A stretch of 64,000 bases of DNA. Source: Cercis canadensis. Lineage: Eukaryota; Streptophyta; Magnoliopsida; Fabales; Fabaceae. The notes below the pieces were generated by a model, which was not told the DNA's origin, ran no database searches, and saw only the letters and a program-made list of their open reading frames with translations. Positions 12,494-28,679 of the stretch are shown here, piece after piece; the stretch's first letter is position 1; the number at the start of each line of letters is the position of its first letter. Location of the stretch: NCBI GenBank assembly GCA_003255065.1, contig QAOA01001034.1, positions 151,779-215,778 of the forward strand, in the 5' to 3' direction. The position numbers and the translations under genes are program-made.

Positions 12494-14418
12494 CTACTGC
12501 TTCTCAGGGTTGTCAGGCTCTTCCTTTTCGGGATCTTCTTCCTCTTCCTCTTTCTTCTCTTCTTCCTCCTCGTCTTCTTCTGGAGGATCACATGGCAGTG
12601 GTGGTGGTAATGGTGCCTTCATAGGGCTAAACTGCGGGAATATGTCAGGTCTTCTCCCAGGTTTTGGCCTCTCCCACTCCTGTAATATAACCAAAGCACC
12701 TTCCCAATCAAAATACCTTACAGAACTAATAGTCAGAGGTGAAAATAAGCCAAATGCAACACGTTTCATGCAAATTTACTTGTCATAGCACCAACGTTTA
12801 CCCAAGATCACCCATCAGTCCAGTAGAGAAAAGAAAGAAAAAAGGGAACAACGGTACCCCAGTAACAAAAAAATGGTTTGAAGTAGGCTGCAACCATTGC
12901 TCATCTATTTCACGGAAATCATAGGAATTCAAACTTCAAAGGATATAGATTGAATCAAACTTTCCACGAAAGACTGCAAGTCCACTTGATCAAACACTAT
13001 AACAATGGAGACAAAAAGTTTCTAAAAGACATAACACAGTAACAATTCCCTCAGCGTTAAAAGGGGCCCTAATTATTACACGAGTCTCTTCACCTTGCCC
13101 TGAATCTTGGTTCTATTTCCTAGTTCTTTGTCCTTTGGTTCTCAGCAGTAACTTCCCTTGTGAAGGCAGACTCCTCTAGCTTTGTTCATATAGATCTTGA
13201 TCCTTTTCATAGTAACTCAACTTTTACTAGCATGCACCACAATCCAACAATCATATTCAGCTCCCTGGAATCACATTGCAGCAGCTTCCACTCCAACATG
13301 TTTCCCAGAACACAGTTTTGGGTCTGCCAAAAACGCACTACTTTTTCCAGCTTTTGGACTTCGCACCAGATCTTCAGGTTTAAGCTCTTAATCCTATAAC
13401 ATCTATCTCAAGAGGAGAATTTGCATTTTCACAGTCCATTTCAGGTTTCAATAGAGACGGACAACATTCCATAAAATAGATCCTCAGATGTATCGAGAAA
13501 AATAGGACAAGCATCATTAACATCAATATCTAGCTAAAGTTCAGAACTAAATGAGTATCTTTAAAAGAAGCAAATACTCCGTTATGTACATGAGAAACAA
13601 ACTCGTTCAAAATAAGGTGAGTCATTAGGGTCATCATTACTTTCTGCCTAGAATACAATGCAGCCATTACTACTGCAGCTGCCTTTGCAGTATCTTCTAA
13701 GTTCACTATCCTTCCTCCTTCTTGCAATACATCTCTCAACATGTGACATTCAAGCATCCTATAAGATCAATAATCAATAAGAATTTGAGATATGGGTCAT
13801 CAGCCTTCATTTTCAAAATGACTTGTCCAAAACAATAGGATAGCGAACCAATCCATAGATCACACAAGCACACCAAATTAAAAAATGATCATGAGGATAC
13901 AATGCCCAGTTGCCTTTCCTGCTGCACTAATGGAAACTACTGGGAAAAAAAAATCGCTTTATTACTCCTACCAACACAGATGCAACCACCAAAATGCCCA
14001 AAATCCAAAAGCATAACTAAGCCTAAAAAACAAGATTATCTTATGATAGGCTACTTATCCATAGGATCTAAATCCAAATGAACCCAAGGAGGCAACTCAG
14101 CTTGTAAATAATTTTGCTTAGATGAGTTAAAGCATGAAATTAACATACCAATCCATCAAGATCACAAGCAATTTAAGGGGGGAAAAAAGAAAGAAAGAGA
14201 AAGAAGGTGCATACGATGGGGAAATCAAGAGGATTGCGGCGAGTCAATTTCTCTTCCTCAGGGGCCATACGAACCACTTGACTCCATGCCCTTCTCCGAT
14301 TATTACAAGATACACATCCAGAATCGAAGATAGGATATGCTGCTGATGTACAAGGCACAGCTAGGGGTTTCGAGGTAAAAGATGGAGTAGATACTGAGAG
14401 CCAAATCGACGCCATCAT
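12494..14418 (-). CDS. Small acidic, probably plastid-targeted protein of unknown function
   Basis: Two exons, 14418-14215 and 12679-12494, join in phase 0 across a 1,535-base GT-AG intron and give 129 residues. The N-terminal ~50 residues (MMASIWLSVSTPSFTSKPLA...) are rich in Ser/Ala/hydroxylated residues and poor in acid, as in chloroplast transit peptides. They are followed by MAPEEEKLTRRNPLDFPI from exon 1 and EWERPKPGRRPDIFPQFSPM from exon 2. Then comes PLPPPLPCDPP and a run of Glu/Asp/Lys to the stop. The joint DFPI-EWERPKPGRRPDIFP reads continuously, which supports the splice. No enzymatic motif is visible; I recognise the layout as a conserved plant protein but know no function. Either of the first two Met codons (14418, 14415) could start it. 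Confidence 0.78.
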
Positions 14419-14505
14419 TTCTCTACAACTACCTTCTGCACCAGTTTAGGTTGTGGCAGACACAGGCAACCAAACCGCCCCTACCTCTACGCAGAATAAA
14501 GAGAA

Positions 14506-14519
14506 GGGGGGGGGGGGGG
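14506..14519 (+). repeat. Run of 14 G
   Basis: A homopolymer of 14 G sits just beyond the tRNA terminator, immediately followed by seven A. It is likely to vary in length. Confidence 0.8.
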
Positions 14520-14526
14520 AAAAAAA
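14520..14526 (-). terminator. Pol III terminator of tRNA-Leu
   Basis: Seven A on the plus strand give a T7 run on the minus strand, 7 bases past the tRNA 3' end at 14534. This is the usual Pol III stop signal. Confidence 0.8.
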
Positions 14527-14533
14527 CCTTATA

Positions 14534-14541
14534 TGTTGAGA

Positions 14542-14574
<33 letters not shown>

Positions 14575-14614
14575 ACCTTAATCTGGCGCCTTAGACCAAC
14601 TCGGCCATCTCAAC
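14534..14614 (-). tRNA. trnL-AAG: tRNA-Leu (anticodon AAG)
   Basis: The 81-base minus-strand gene begins GTTGAGATGGCCGAGTTGG (A box) and ends with TCTCAACA. The acceptor stem GTTGAGA pairs with TCTCAAC. The anticodon stem CCAGA/TCTGG encloses the 7-base loop TTAAGGT, which gives anticodon AAG. There is a class II variable arm (TCCGAAAGGGCGT region) and a B box GGGTTCAAATCCC. There is no intron and no encoded CCA, as expected for a nuclear gene. Confidence 0.96.
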
Positions 14615-15568
14615 TTACTGTCAAAGATTAGACCACGTTTTTTATTTATTTTATTTAAAATTTTTGGCAGTTACGGGTTTGGGCCAGCGCTTTTATTGGG
14701 CTTAGGGTAATGGCGTATAATAATTGGGCTTGCAATGAAACCATCAAGCATTTGAGTTCTTTACAGTCATGTTGTTCACAAATTTCTAGCTTTCTTTTGG
14801 GCCTTTGTAAGTTTGTTTAGTTTGTTATTTACTGTTTCTTGCTCTTTTAATTGCCACTGAACTCCCTTTGCCCAATTAATGAAATCTCTACCATTTTCCT
14901 GTTATTCCTTTCTTGCCCTTTAATTGGTAGTGTTTTCTTGAGGCTTGAAACCTCCATTTTGTAGCTTTGGTATAATTTCCTGAGTACATATTATTACCTC
15001 AGTTAGAATGGTAACATTACTTTAGGCTAAAAAGACATTTAAATTAATTAAAGCAAACCATTACAGAGTCTTGTTGTGAGGTAAATACAACAAAATGCAA
15101 AACCATGAAGCACAAGCCGATTTCAACAAGTGCAACAAAGGTACAAGACCGCGTTTAGATTACATTTCAAATACTGGTTCCACTCACTTTGTCCCATATT
15201 TTGTTACTTCCCAAAACAAGTGTTCTAATCTATAATCTACTCTTAACCAAGTTTTGGAGTTTGCAAATTAAAAAACAGATATACATTAATCACCAAAAGT
15301 ATTCATCATGCTACCGGCGCAACTCCAATTCAAATTCAATTTTCCCTCTTCCTCGTTGTCATTATCACTTTTCCAAAGTTCCCACTTTATAAATAAATCA
15401 CATGAGAATATGATTTTCAAAAAGTATAGTATTACTATTTCCACACTTGGTTTAAATAGTAAAAAAAGTTTAAATTAATCCAATTAAATTTAAAATGTGT
15501 AGATTAAAAAAAAAATTTGTAAATTCAAAACTATACAAATAACATCACTGAAAAAAAATTAAAAAAAA

Positions 15569-15702
15569 ATTGATCAACGGCCAAAAATGGTGGGTATGCA
15601 GCTTGAGCTTAAGCTTAACTTAAATTGAAGAGAACCGGGTCCACCAGAATAAACATCAAGGACCCAGTATTGATCAACGGCCAAAAATGGTGGTATGCAG
15701 CT
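15569..15702. repeat. 34-base direct repeat with period 100
   Basis: ATTGATCAACGGCCAAAAAT and the bases after it to GCAGCT occur at 15569-15603 and again at 15669-15702, differing by a single G. Copy starts are exactly 100 bases apart. Confidence 0.85.
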
Positions 15703-15775
15703 GACAATGACATAGCATGGACAAATCAACGCTACACTGAAGTAGGGCCCCCGAACTCGACGAGGACGTGAACAC

Positions 15776-15799
15776 CATCATCATCATCATCATCATCAT
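15776..15799 (+). repeat. (CAT)n microsatellite
   Basis: About eight tandem CAT units. Confidence 0.9.
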
Positions 15800-16359
15800 G
15801 TATAAACGTTGCCCGAGGCCTTTGACAATTTGCCTACCCAACAAGCTTGACTGCTTCACCAGAAATGCGCGTGGAACACGCTCTACACAAAGAGCGTGGC
15901 CCGGAGTTCAAATTCTCAGGTAGGATAAAGTCAAATAACGTAGGTCCCCAAAGCCAAGATTGCTTGCTCCTATTCGATTTTTGAAAATCTACTGGACCCC
16001 GCCCACGCCTGCCCTTCTTTGTACGGTTGCTGTGGAAGTACACGCGCCGCTACTCTTTCCTCCCTACGTGGCACCGTGCTGTATGTACGAGCACTACTAC
16101 CCCATTGTTTGCTTTTCAAGTTTCAATATCATTTTCTTTTACTTTCTCAGGAGCATTGTTTGTTTCCTGAGAAACTATTAAGTAACCAAAAGAGAATGGA
16201 AAGATAAATATCTTGCAACCACCATCTTGTCTCCGTTACAGCTTCCCTCTAAAGCTCCATTCAATACAAATACAAATCTCTCTGTGTATTTGCGTGCTTT
16301 GAGAAAGTGCAGCTGATAGTGATCAGTGGGAGAGCGATTCATTGGGAATTTTGGAGAGG

Positions 16360-21471
<5,112 letters not shown>

Positions 21472-22112
21472 CTGATTTCATGGGATAGTGCTGATGATGT
21501 CGGGATTGCTATATTGTGGTTGTGGTATTCTTTGTGCTCTTCATATACGTTCTTCGGAGATTTCATTGCTGAAGACTGTTTCCCTTATGTTAACTAAATC
21601 ATTTCACACAATATCGTCGTTTTCAGAGTGGGGAAATGGGCTATATACATATTTGTGTCCACATGCTCATTTGGCAGTGTAACAACTCGAGTGTATATTA
21701 TTTATAGTGGAATTACTCAGTTGGGGTTGCTAGTTTTGCAGCCATGAATATTCAGAGGCGATTCTTTCTTTTTCCTTGATGGATTTTGACCATGGTTTGG
21801 TTTCCATGTCTTGTTCTACTGTATTCAGACTTCAGAGTATCCCTTTTTATTACTTATCGTTTTTTATGATATGATGGCATGAAACGTAGACAGCAGTTTT
21901 CTCAACTGTATGAATTGTCATGGCCAAAGCAAAAAAAAAAGAAAAAAAAAATGTATGAATTTTAACTTACAAGAACTCAAATAATGACCCATGCACCAAA
22001 GAGCTTATAGTTGAGTAAAATTGAAATTTTTTTTTAAGACTCGTGAGTTTTGTGTTTGAATTTAAAATTGTAACTAAAAATATATTAAAAAAAAAATCAT
22101 ATGATGTATTTC

Positions 22113-22376
22113 TGTTAATGCCATACATATCTCGCAAAATATTAATTGAATTCTTTGTCCTACATCTGATCAAAATGACCTGTGCAGTTTATTTTTCCAT
22201 TACAATTTTAAATATGTTTAGAATTTATAAGATTATGTTAATATAAAACATATGAAGATTATAAAAGTGAGTTACTATTGCGATGCATGCCACGCGTGGA
22301 TATGGACCCGGGAAATACACTAGTTTTTGTTAATGCCATACATATCTTGCAAAATAATAATTGAATTCTTTGTCCT
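22113..22376. repeat. ~49-base direct repeats flanking a 166-base insert
   Basis: TGTTAATGCCATACATATCT, then YGCAAAATA..TTGAATTCTTTGTCCT, occurs at 22113-22161 and 22328-22376 with few differences. The right copy begins a few bases after CACTAGT. Confidence 0.75.
22277..22323 (+). mobile_element. Possible Helitron 3' terminus
   Basis: A GC-rich palindrome CCACGCGTGG (22290-22299) and then CCCGGG precede the end CACTAG|T. Plant Helitrons end in CTRR after a short GC-rich hairpin and insert before T. No 5' TC end and no Rep/helicase gene is visible, so this is tentative. Confidence 0.25.
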
Positions 22377-24104
22377 CCTTCATAGACACTTGTCCCCAGT
22401 TTATCACTATCACCGTGGCTTCTAAAACAGGAATTTTGATGTATGACTAAACAGCTGACTTGACCATGTCAATATGGCGAAGTAATTCACCGCTTGACTA
22501 TATCAAATTATTAGCTGCACAAGTCTAGTGGCCACAATGACTGTCCACGATGTTTTAGTTCTTGTCCCTTAAAGGTTGGTGATGTGTCATTCTTTTGTAC
22601 GACTATACCAAACACTAAGGCAACATCATGAATTCTAGCTGAGCATGACCACTGAGGGCCTTGTCCCACCTGTTTCAACAACACACCAATTAATCAAAAG
22701 TGATGAGTTTCATTTGCCCAATCAAATTCTTGTGCTACTACTACCTTTGTCTTTCCCTCTTTGGCTGCTTGCCTCTTTATTTTGGGATGATCAAGACATT
22801 GCAATAGTTTAATTGGACATGTGGCTGACATTTTGCATCTTCTAATCATAATGCTTACACTCATGTTAATTGTCAAAGCTTCTATCATGTTTTTTCAGTT
22901 TTAGGGAGCTGTTCCGACACGTCCCTACTCCTTTCGAGTCAAGCTATTCACTTAGCAAATGAAAATTCTCCAAATTGCTGTTGCATATGCAATGTCAAAC
23001 AGTGTCAAAGTTACATGTTTTCTTCCTTCTCTCCTCTCACTTTCTTGTGAAAAGGCTCACAGTTCTTTTCCTCGTTATTGCTTATATGAAATTAATTTGA
23101 TTTTGCATAGGTTTATACCAAGTCAAGCTAGTTCATCATGTACCTAACAACAAACAGTTTAAACACAAGAGTGATTATAGTACCCAATTAAATTACTGAC
23201 ATAATTGCAGGTCCTATGCCATCAACTTGACCCACCGTAATCAATATAATGACCAAAATTAGAGGGGTTATTAATGTGAAGAACACAGGCGGACCTACTT
23301 CAAGTAGACTTTTGTGTGCACTTTGCCAAGATAAAACAATGCACATGTCCATTACTCTAGCTAGTTTTCTTTAAAAAAAAAAAAAACTAGAGAAGTATTA
23401 GACAGTTTATTTGAAGCCCACAGAATTTGTTTTACTGCTGCTTTATGAAAACGACGTAGATGAAAGTTTTAGGCCACGCTTGGACTGTTGAGATATGAGA
23501 ATCCATTGGCATTGCCACCACATGTAATCTGATTGGTTCTTGCACCCTCTACTTGCAGTCTTGTATTTTCTTGCAAAGACACCTAAGTGGCTTCATCATG
23601 GCCAAAAAAAATGACCATGAAACAAGTCTGGGACATTGACCATGAAGGAAGTCAAGACTAAAGCTGTAGCCTAGCTATTTGTTGAAAAAAATGGTAACAT
23701 TCACACAGAGACATGGAGATGTCACTGATTTCATCTTTTCTGGCTCGAAGAAGATAAAGTTCATTTTTAGCGGGGAAAAGAGGATGTAAATTCATAATCA
23801 GTTTTAGCATCGGTTGTTTTTAAAGTTGGAATCCTTAACCTTCTATAAAATTACCCAAATCTTTATTATCAGACGACAACTAATATCTTAGGATAGTTTG
23901 ATCTAAAATTATAAGAAACATAGGGCTTTATACAAATAAAAACGTTGAAAGGGAAAAAATTACAGGTCCTGAGAGATTCGTTAATAAAACAAAGAAGAAA
24001 TTTACAGGTCCTGAGAACTGAGAAGACCCTTTTAAATGCTGCATGTGTTTTCCTTGAATGAAACGAGCATAGGTATTCATTCTGCGTATAGATGCATTTG
24101 TGTT

Positions 24105-24440
24105 GGCAAAGTTACACAAATAATACACATTGCAAAACTATTTACATAAATAGGGCATTTTTCAAATTATTTATCTAAAAATGGCACTTTTGAATATTTT
24201 ATTAATTTTTCAACAAAAATTAAACATGAAAAAAGTCAGTAGTAAACACGCTTTATCTCTTTATCTCTAAAGCGTGTTCTAAAGGAACACGTTTTATCTC
24301 TAAAGCGTGTTTACTGCCTGACTTTTTTTATGTTTATTTTTGTTAAAATATTCAAAAGTGCTACTTTTAGATAAATAGTTTGGAAACTACCCTATTTATG
24401 TAAATTGTTTGGCAATGTGTATTATTTGTGTAACTTTGCC
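24105..24440. mobile_element. Foldback MITE, family B, copy 1 (Mutator-like)
   Basis: Starts GGCAAAGTTACACAAATAAT and ends with its complement ...CTTTGCC; the arms match over almost the whole 336 bases. It is flanked by a perfect 10-base duplication CATTTGTGTT (24095-24104 and 24441-24450). The centre carries a near-perfect 21-base palindrome at 24272-24292: arm GCGTGTTCTA, one base, arm AGGAACACGT. Additional half sites are AACACGCTTTA and TAAAGCGTGTT. No coding capacity. Confidence 0.88.
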
Positions 24441-24450
24441 CATTTGTGTT

Positions 24451-27346
24451 AGCATATTTATTTTTGAAGGATAGCTTTGCAGAATCAAACAAAAGAAAGT
24501 AAACAATAAAAAAAAATAAAAAGAAATAGAAAAGGGGGAAGTGGTAAAAATTATGCATGCCAGATGCGTATGCAACTTTGAAGAAACTCCTAACTTGAAA
24601 TAGAATAATACTCTGTTCTAGACCCTTCTTAAAGAAAATTTTTCCAAGTTAATTGCAGCAGATAAGATGTGATGTAGTGTAGAAGGAGTGAAAATTCATG
24701 GCACAGACGGAGCATCTAAAGTTGATCAAAAAAGTCAACAATGTCCATTTTTTACAAAATAGTACACTTTTCTAAGGGGAAATGGCCTTTTGAGCAAAAC
24801 GTGCTTTACATGTCGCGTGATTTTAGCTAAATTTTATCGTTTTGGGGATCAAACCGGGATTTTCTCATTTTTATCATAAATTTAGGGTTATTTTTGCAAT
24901 TTTCATTATGTATGGACCTTTTCGTAATTTTTGTTATTTTCTGCATTTAGGATTTTTCTTTATATGCGTTTGTACAACATTTTAAGAGACATATTTGATT
25001 GAATAAACAGTTTGAGAATTCTCTCAATTCTTAGCTTCAACCTCTCAGTATTCTGAGAAATCAACAAGTTGTTGTATTTTGTACCGTTCTATCACTTACG
25101 CTGCATCAAGATTCTTCTATAGGGCAATTTATAGCTCTATTCTCTTTTGATTAGACACTATAATCTTTGTGATTACTTCAAAATCTTGTCGATCTTACCT
25201 TAAATTCTTAGTTTCAACCTCTCAGTATTCTGAGAAATCAACGAGTTGTTAAATTTTGTACCGTTCTATCACTTACGCTGCATCAAGATGCTTCTAAATC
25301 GGCTTAGGGCAATTTATAGCTCTATTCTCTTCTGATTAGACACTATAATCTTTGTGATTACTTCAAAATCTTGTCGATCTTACCTTAATATTTGTCTCTA
25401 TCATCTACTTCTTCCTCTCTAAACCTCAGTTCATTTACACCGCCATTGACCCTTCATGGATTAACTATTAAGATTTGGAAATATTTTCTTGTCCCTTCAT
25501 AATTACCTTGATTTCCAGTTTATTCTTGTTGGCATTTTCTATAATGTGCAAATCTGAAGCTGGTAATATAAGTTAAAACAAACTATTAATTAAGAGAAAA
25601 AAGGAAAAAAATTTCTATTGACTTCAATTATTTCAAGCATGCAATATGATTGGTGGACTCACTAATCCATATGTTGAGAGGATTTCTCTAAAGTTGTTTG
25701 TCAAACTTAGACCTTAAGAAAACGTTCAGCTCAATTTGCTAATTACTTAACCAATAACCAACCAATCAGCAACTTCATCTGCTTCATTACACACCACACA
25801 TTTAATTATCTAATTATTTAAACCACCAATAGAGACTGCAGTTTGCTAATCACCATTACCTGCTAGTTCTAGTTTTGGGGAAAAGCACAAATTAGGAAAG
25901 GTCTTCTCTGTTGATCCCAATTATGGAAGCTTACCTAAACTTGATCATGGCCGAGACTCTTCTTAATAATTAAGTTGATTAGATAAAAACTAATATTTTA
26001 ATGTTGTTCAACCAATTTGATTTTGATTGTAGGAAGAAAATATTAATATGATTTGCCCTTAAGATTTCATAGATTTGCCCTCTCATTTGCTACCACTGGC
26101 GTCAAGGGTGCAAGATGAAGACATGGATTCCAAACAAATAATTGCTTATGTTTATCCTCAAAATTAATGGCTACTGCTATGGAAGTCATACCTAGCCCCT
26201 AGGTAGGTCCAGAAGTAAATACCAATGAAAGTACCTTCAAGCAAAGGGCAACGGAAATACAAGAAAAAGAAACAAAGTATAATTAATTAAACAGTTAATT
26301 AGTAAATCAACTGTCTACGACACTTGGTGGTGCCCTCATATTCCAATTTTATTTTTAATTTTTTTAAAAAATTATTTAATATTTTCACATTTTTATAATT
26401 TAGCTTTTTATTTTTATAATTTGACCTTATTAAATTATTTTTGAATCTGTGACTGAGAATAATGATAGCATCTTGAAAGTGTATGTTGTAGTGACGTTAT
26501 GGATTACGAAAGTGTATCCCATAATCTTTATTGGTGCATATATAATTTTCTGGGGAGCAGAGCATGGAAGACCAAGTAACAGGAAGAGCCTATGAACAGT
26601 CACAAACCTGCGTGGAATTCCAGCTTTCAAAAATATCCCTTATTTACTTTCATATTATAAGAGAAGTTACTTTCTGCACGCATTTTGTGCTGAATGAGAT
26701 TGGTTGTTCATTTCTTTTTTTTGTTTTGTTTTGTTTCTCAATTAAAGCTTTAATCAAAAGTGATCTAGTTCCCCTTCCTTCCATCTATCATAATCATTTT
26801 CATGCCATATTCACATTGAAAATGGCATTGGTGGGTATCTATGAAAGAAAGGACAGAGATTGCTAGTCCCAATTCCCATATAAATGGAACTGCACATGTC
26901 TTCCACTAAACTAGGAGTAGCTAGTACGTACTACTTTAGCTAGCAAAGTCTTTGGCTTTATAACCCTCAAGCATCGTGTCACTAATTAACTAGCTACCCT
27001 AATGAGAAATTTATATTCACTTTGATACTTTAATTTATCTCAAATGATTATATATATATATATAAACTAAATCCACCTTCACAATCCATGAGCTATCTAT
27101 TTAATTTGACCTACATTTGTCTTGGATGAATGGGTCGTAGTCATATAGCCAAGTATTCTTTTCTTGGAAACTATGGTATAGTCCACATGCTCTGCATTTT
27201 GGGTCGTGGAGTAGGCAAGGTAGATTCAAGGTAGATTATTATATTTTAAAGACACTTTTAGTCAATTAAATTAGGCACACCATTTCTGCTTTGGGTAAGC
27301 AGTGGATCTCGCTTTGGCAAATAGAAAGAGGCAATGATAACCATAT
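24451..27346. other. Intergenic, AT-rich
   Basis: Apart from the tandem repeat at 25026-25387, I see no gene. About 24700-25390 has the texture of an old LTR-type tail (a transcribed-looking TTATATGCG...TTGAATAAAC stretch), but there are no internal domains, no paired repeat and no clear ends, so I do not call it. Confidence 0.45.
25026..25387 (+). repeat. Two-unit tandem repeat, ~180-base unit
   Basis: Unit 1 about 25026-25202 and unit 2 about 25203-25387 share AATTCTTAG, TTTCAACCTCTCAGTATTCT and GATTACTTCAAAATCTTGTC, among other stretches. They differ by scattered changes and a ~10-base insertion in unit 2. No N lies here, so it is likely real. Confidence 0.88.
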
Positions 27347-27355
27347 ATAAAATTA

Positions 27356-27772
27356 GATGAGGGATAAGCTATCACTTCTATTTAGGGATGGTAGTGTTAT
27401 ATTCTCTTCAGTTAAGTGAGATTCAATGAGACTTACAATGTGATTTAAATGTTATTGCAAAAATTTTAAAAAATTGAGTCACTCAATATGTGCTAAAATA
27501 CATAGTTCTTTATAAATGTGAGAATGATATGATATAAGAAAACGTGTCAAAAAGTAAATTCAAAAAAGTTATTTATTGACACGTTTTCTTATACTATGTT
27601 GTTCTTGTATTTTATAAGAAATTGTGTGTTTTAGCATATATTAAGTGACTCAATTTTTTAACATCTTCGTAATAACACCAAAATCATTAGGTGAGTCCCA
27701 CTAGAACCCACCTAACTAAAAAGGGATGTAATGATATCATCCCTAAATGGGGATAATAGCTTAGAGCTCATC
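27356..27772. mobile_element. Foldback MITE, family C, copy 1 (Mutator-like)
   Basis: Starts GATGAGGGATAAGCTAT and ends ATAGCTTAGAGCTCATC; the arms pair over ~200 bases and meet in a spacer near 27560 (AAAACGTGTCAA / TTGACACGTTTT). Flanks ATAAAATTA (27347-27355) and ATATAATTA (27773-27781) match at 8 of 9 bases. No coding capacity. Confidence 0.85.
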
Positions 27773-27927
27773 ATATAATTAACTACTCTAAAAAAATTAT
27801 AAAGACATCTAGCACGTTTGTAGTTTTTCAGAAAGAGACCCCTATGATAATCAAAGCCCTAGCACTCTATAATCAATACTGCTACTAGTACTAGGCTAAA
27901 AAGATAAATATCAAACAAAAAAAAGTG

Positions 27928-27928
27928 N
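27928..27928. other. Single-N join
   Basis: One ambiguous base beside an 18-base T run; probably an assembly join. No long duplication is seen on either side. Confidence 0.6.
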
Positions 27929-27947
27929 GTCTTTTTTTTTTTTTTTT

Positions 27948-28382
27948 TGCAATCTGATATCAATAATGCTGTTTTGTAAACTAATTACGTGAAATGAGCA
28001 ATTTTTAAACTATTTACATAAATGAGACAATTTTGATTATTTTAATATTTTTCATACAAAAGAGAACACGTTATTTCTGGATACCGCGTGTATATAAGGA
28101 ACACGCTATAAGAGGTATAGTGTGACCCACTTCCTAAAACCAAACACACTAAACGCTTACCAACACTAAAAGGAGTCACGCTTTAAGGGGTAAAGCATTC
28201 CTAGAGCACACTTTATCCCCTAAAGCATGACTCATTTTTTTCAAACACCCCTATTTCTTCTTTTTCTTTTATGTACGAAAAATATTAAAATAATTAAAAT
28301 TGTCCCATTTACATAAATAATTTGAAAATTAACCATTTTACGTAATTAATTTACAAAACAACATTATTCAAGTCAAATTACC
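27948..28382. mobile_element. Foldback MITE, family B, copy 2
   Basis: The left end GCAATCTGATATCAATAATG matches the complement of the right end (GGTAATTTGACTTGAATAAT), and the arms pair for ~110 bases. The core carries AACACG half sites and a degenerate 21-base palindrome at 28086-28106 (GCGTGTATAT, A, AGGAACACGC). Both flanks are T-runs, so a target duplication cannot be read. Confidence 0.75.
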
Positions 28383-28441
28383 ATTTTTTTTTTCTTTGAA
28401 AAGACAAATACAAATTAATAAAAATAGAAAATTGATATTAT

Positions 28442-28539
28442 TATATAGTTATGTTATTTTATATTGATATAATAAGTATACGTAATTTTTATATTTTATT
28501 AGATATAAAATATAATTTATTTTTTAAAATAAACTTAAA

Positions 28540-28581
<42 letters not shown>

Positions 28582-28645
28582 TTCACATATTAATTATTTT
28601 TATATAATATAATATACTATATAAATATAAAAAATATTTAAAAAA
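28442..28645. mobile_element. Small AT-rich MITE, family E, copy 1
   Basis: Shares TATAAAATATAATTTATT and the surrounding order of motifs with 31703-31898, and has TA-rich inverted ends. Its middle has expanded into a (TA)n microsatellite at 28544-28579. No genes. Confidence 0.55.
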
Positions 28646-28671
28646 TAAAAAAAAAAAAATTCCTTGTATTT

Positions 28672-28672
28672 N
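28672..28672. other. Single-N join
   Basis: One ambiguous base in AT-rich DNA; no duplication seen on either side. Confidence 0.6.
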
Positions 28673-28679
28673 ATTAACC

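Larger units (their letters stand above)
14615..16359. other. Intergenic between divergent tRNA and kinesin genes
   Basis: Mostly AT-rich to 15560. About 15700-16359 is more balanced and should contain the kinesin promoter and 5' UTR. A 34-base direct repeat and a CAT microsatellite are listed separately. No gene seen. Confidence 0.5.
21472..24094. other. Intergenic downstream of kinesin-13
   Basis: The first ~400 bases are probably 3' UTR. A ~49-base direct repeat lies at 22113-22161 and 22328-22376, with a Helitron-like terminus between (listed separately). No gene seen; short open frames have no family signature. Confidence 0.5.

Noticed and set aside
12510-12788. Plus-strand Ser/Gly-rich 92-codon frame
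   Set aside because: It is the antisense shadow of the acidic tail of the minus-strand gene.
24660-25400. Possible LTR-type remnant
   Set aside because: The texture resembles a retroelement leader, but no paired terminal repeat, primer-binding site or internal domain could be found, so only the tandem repeat is reported.
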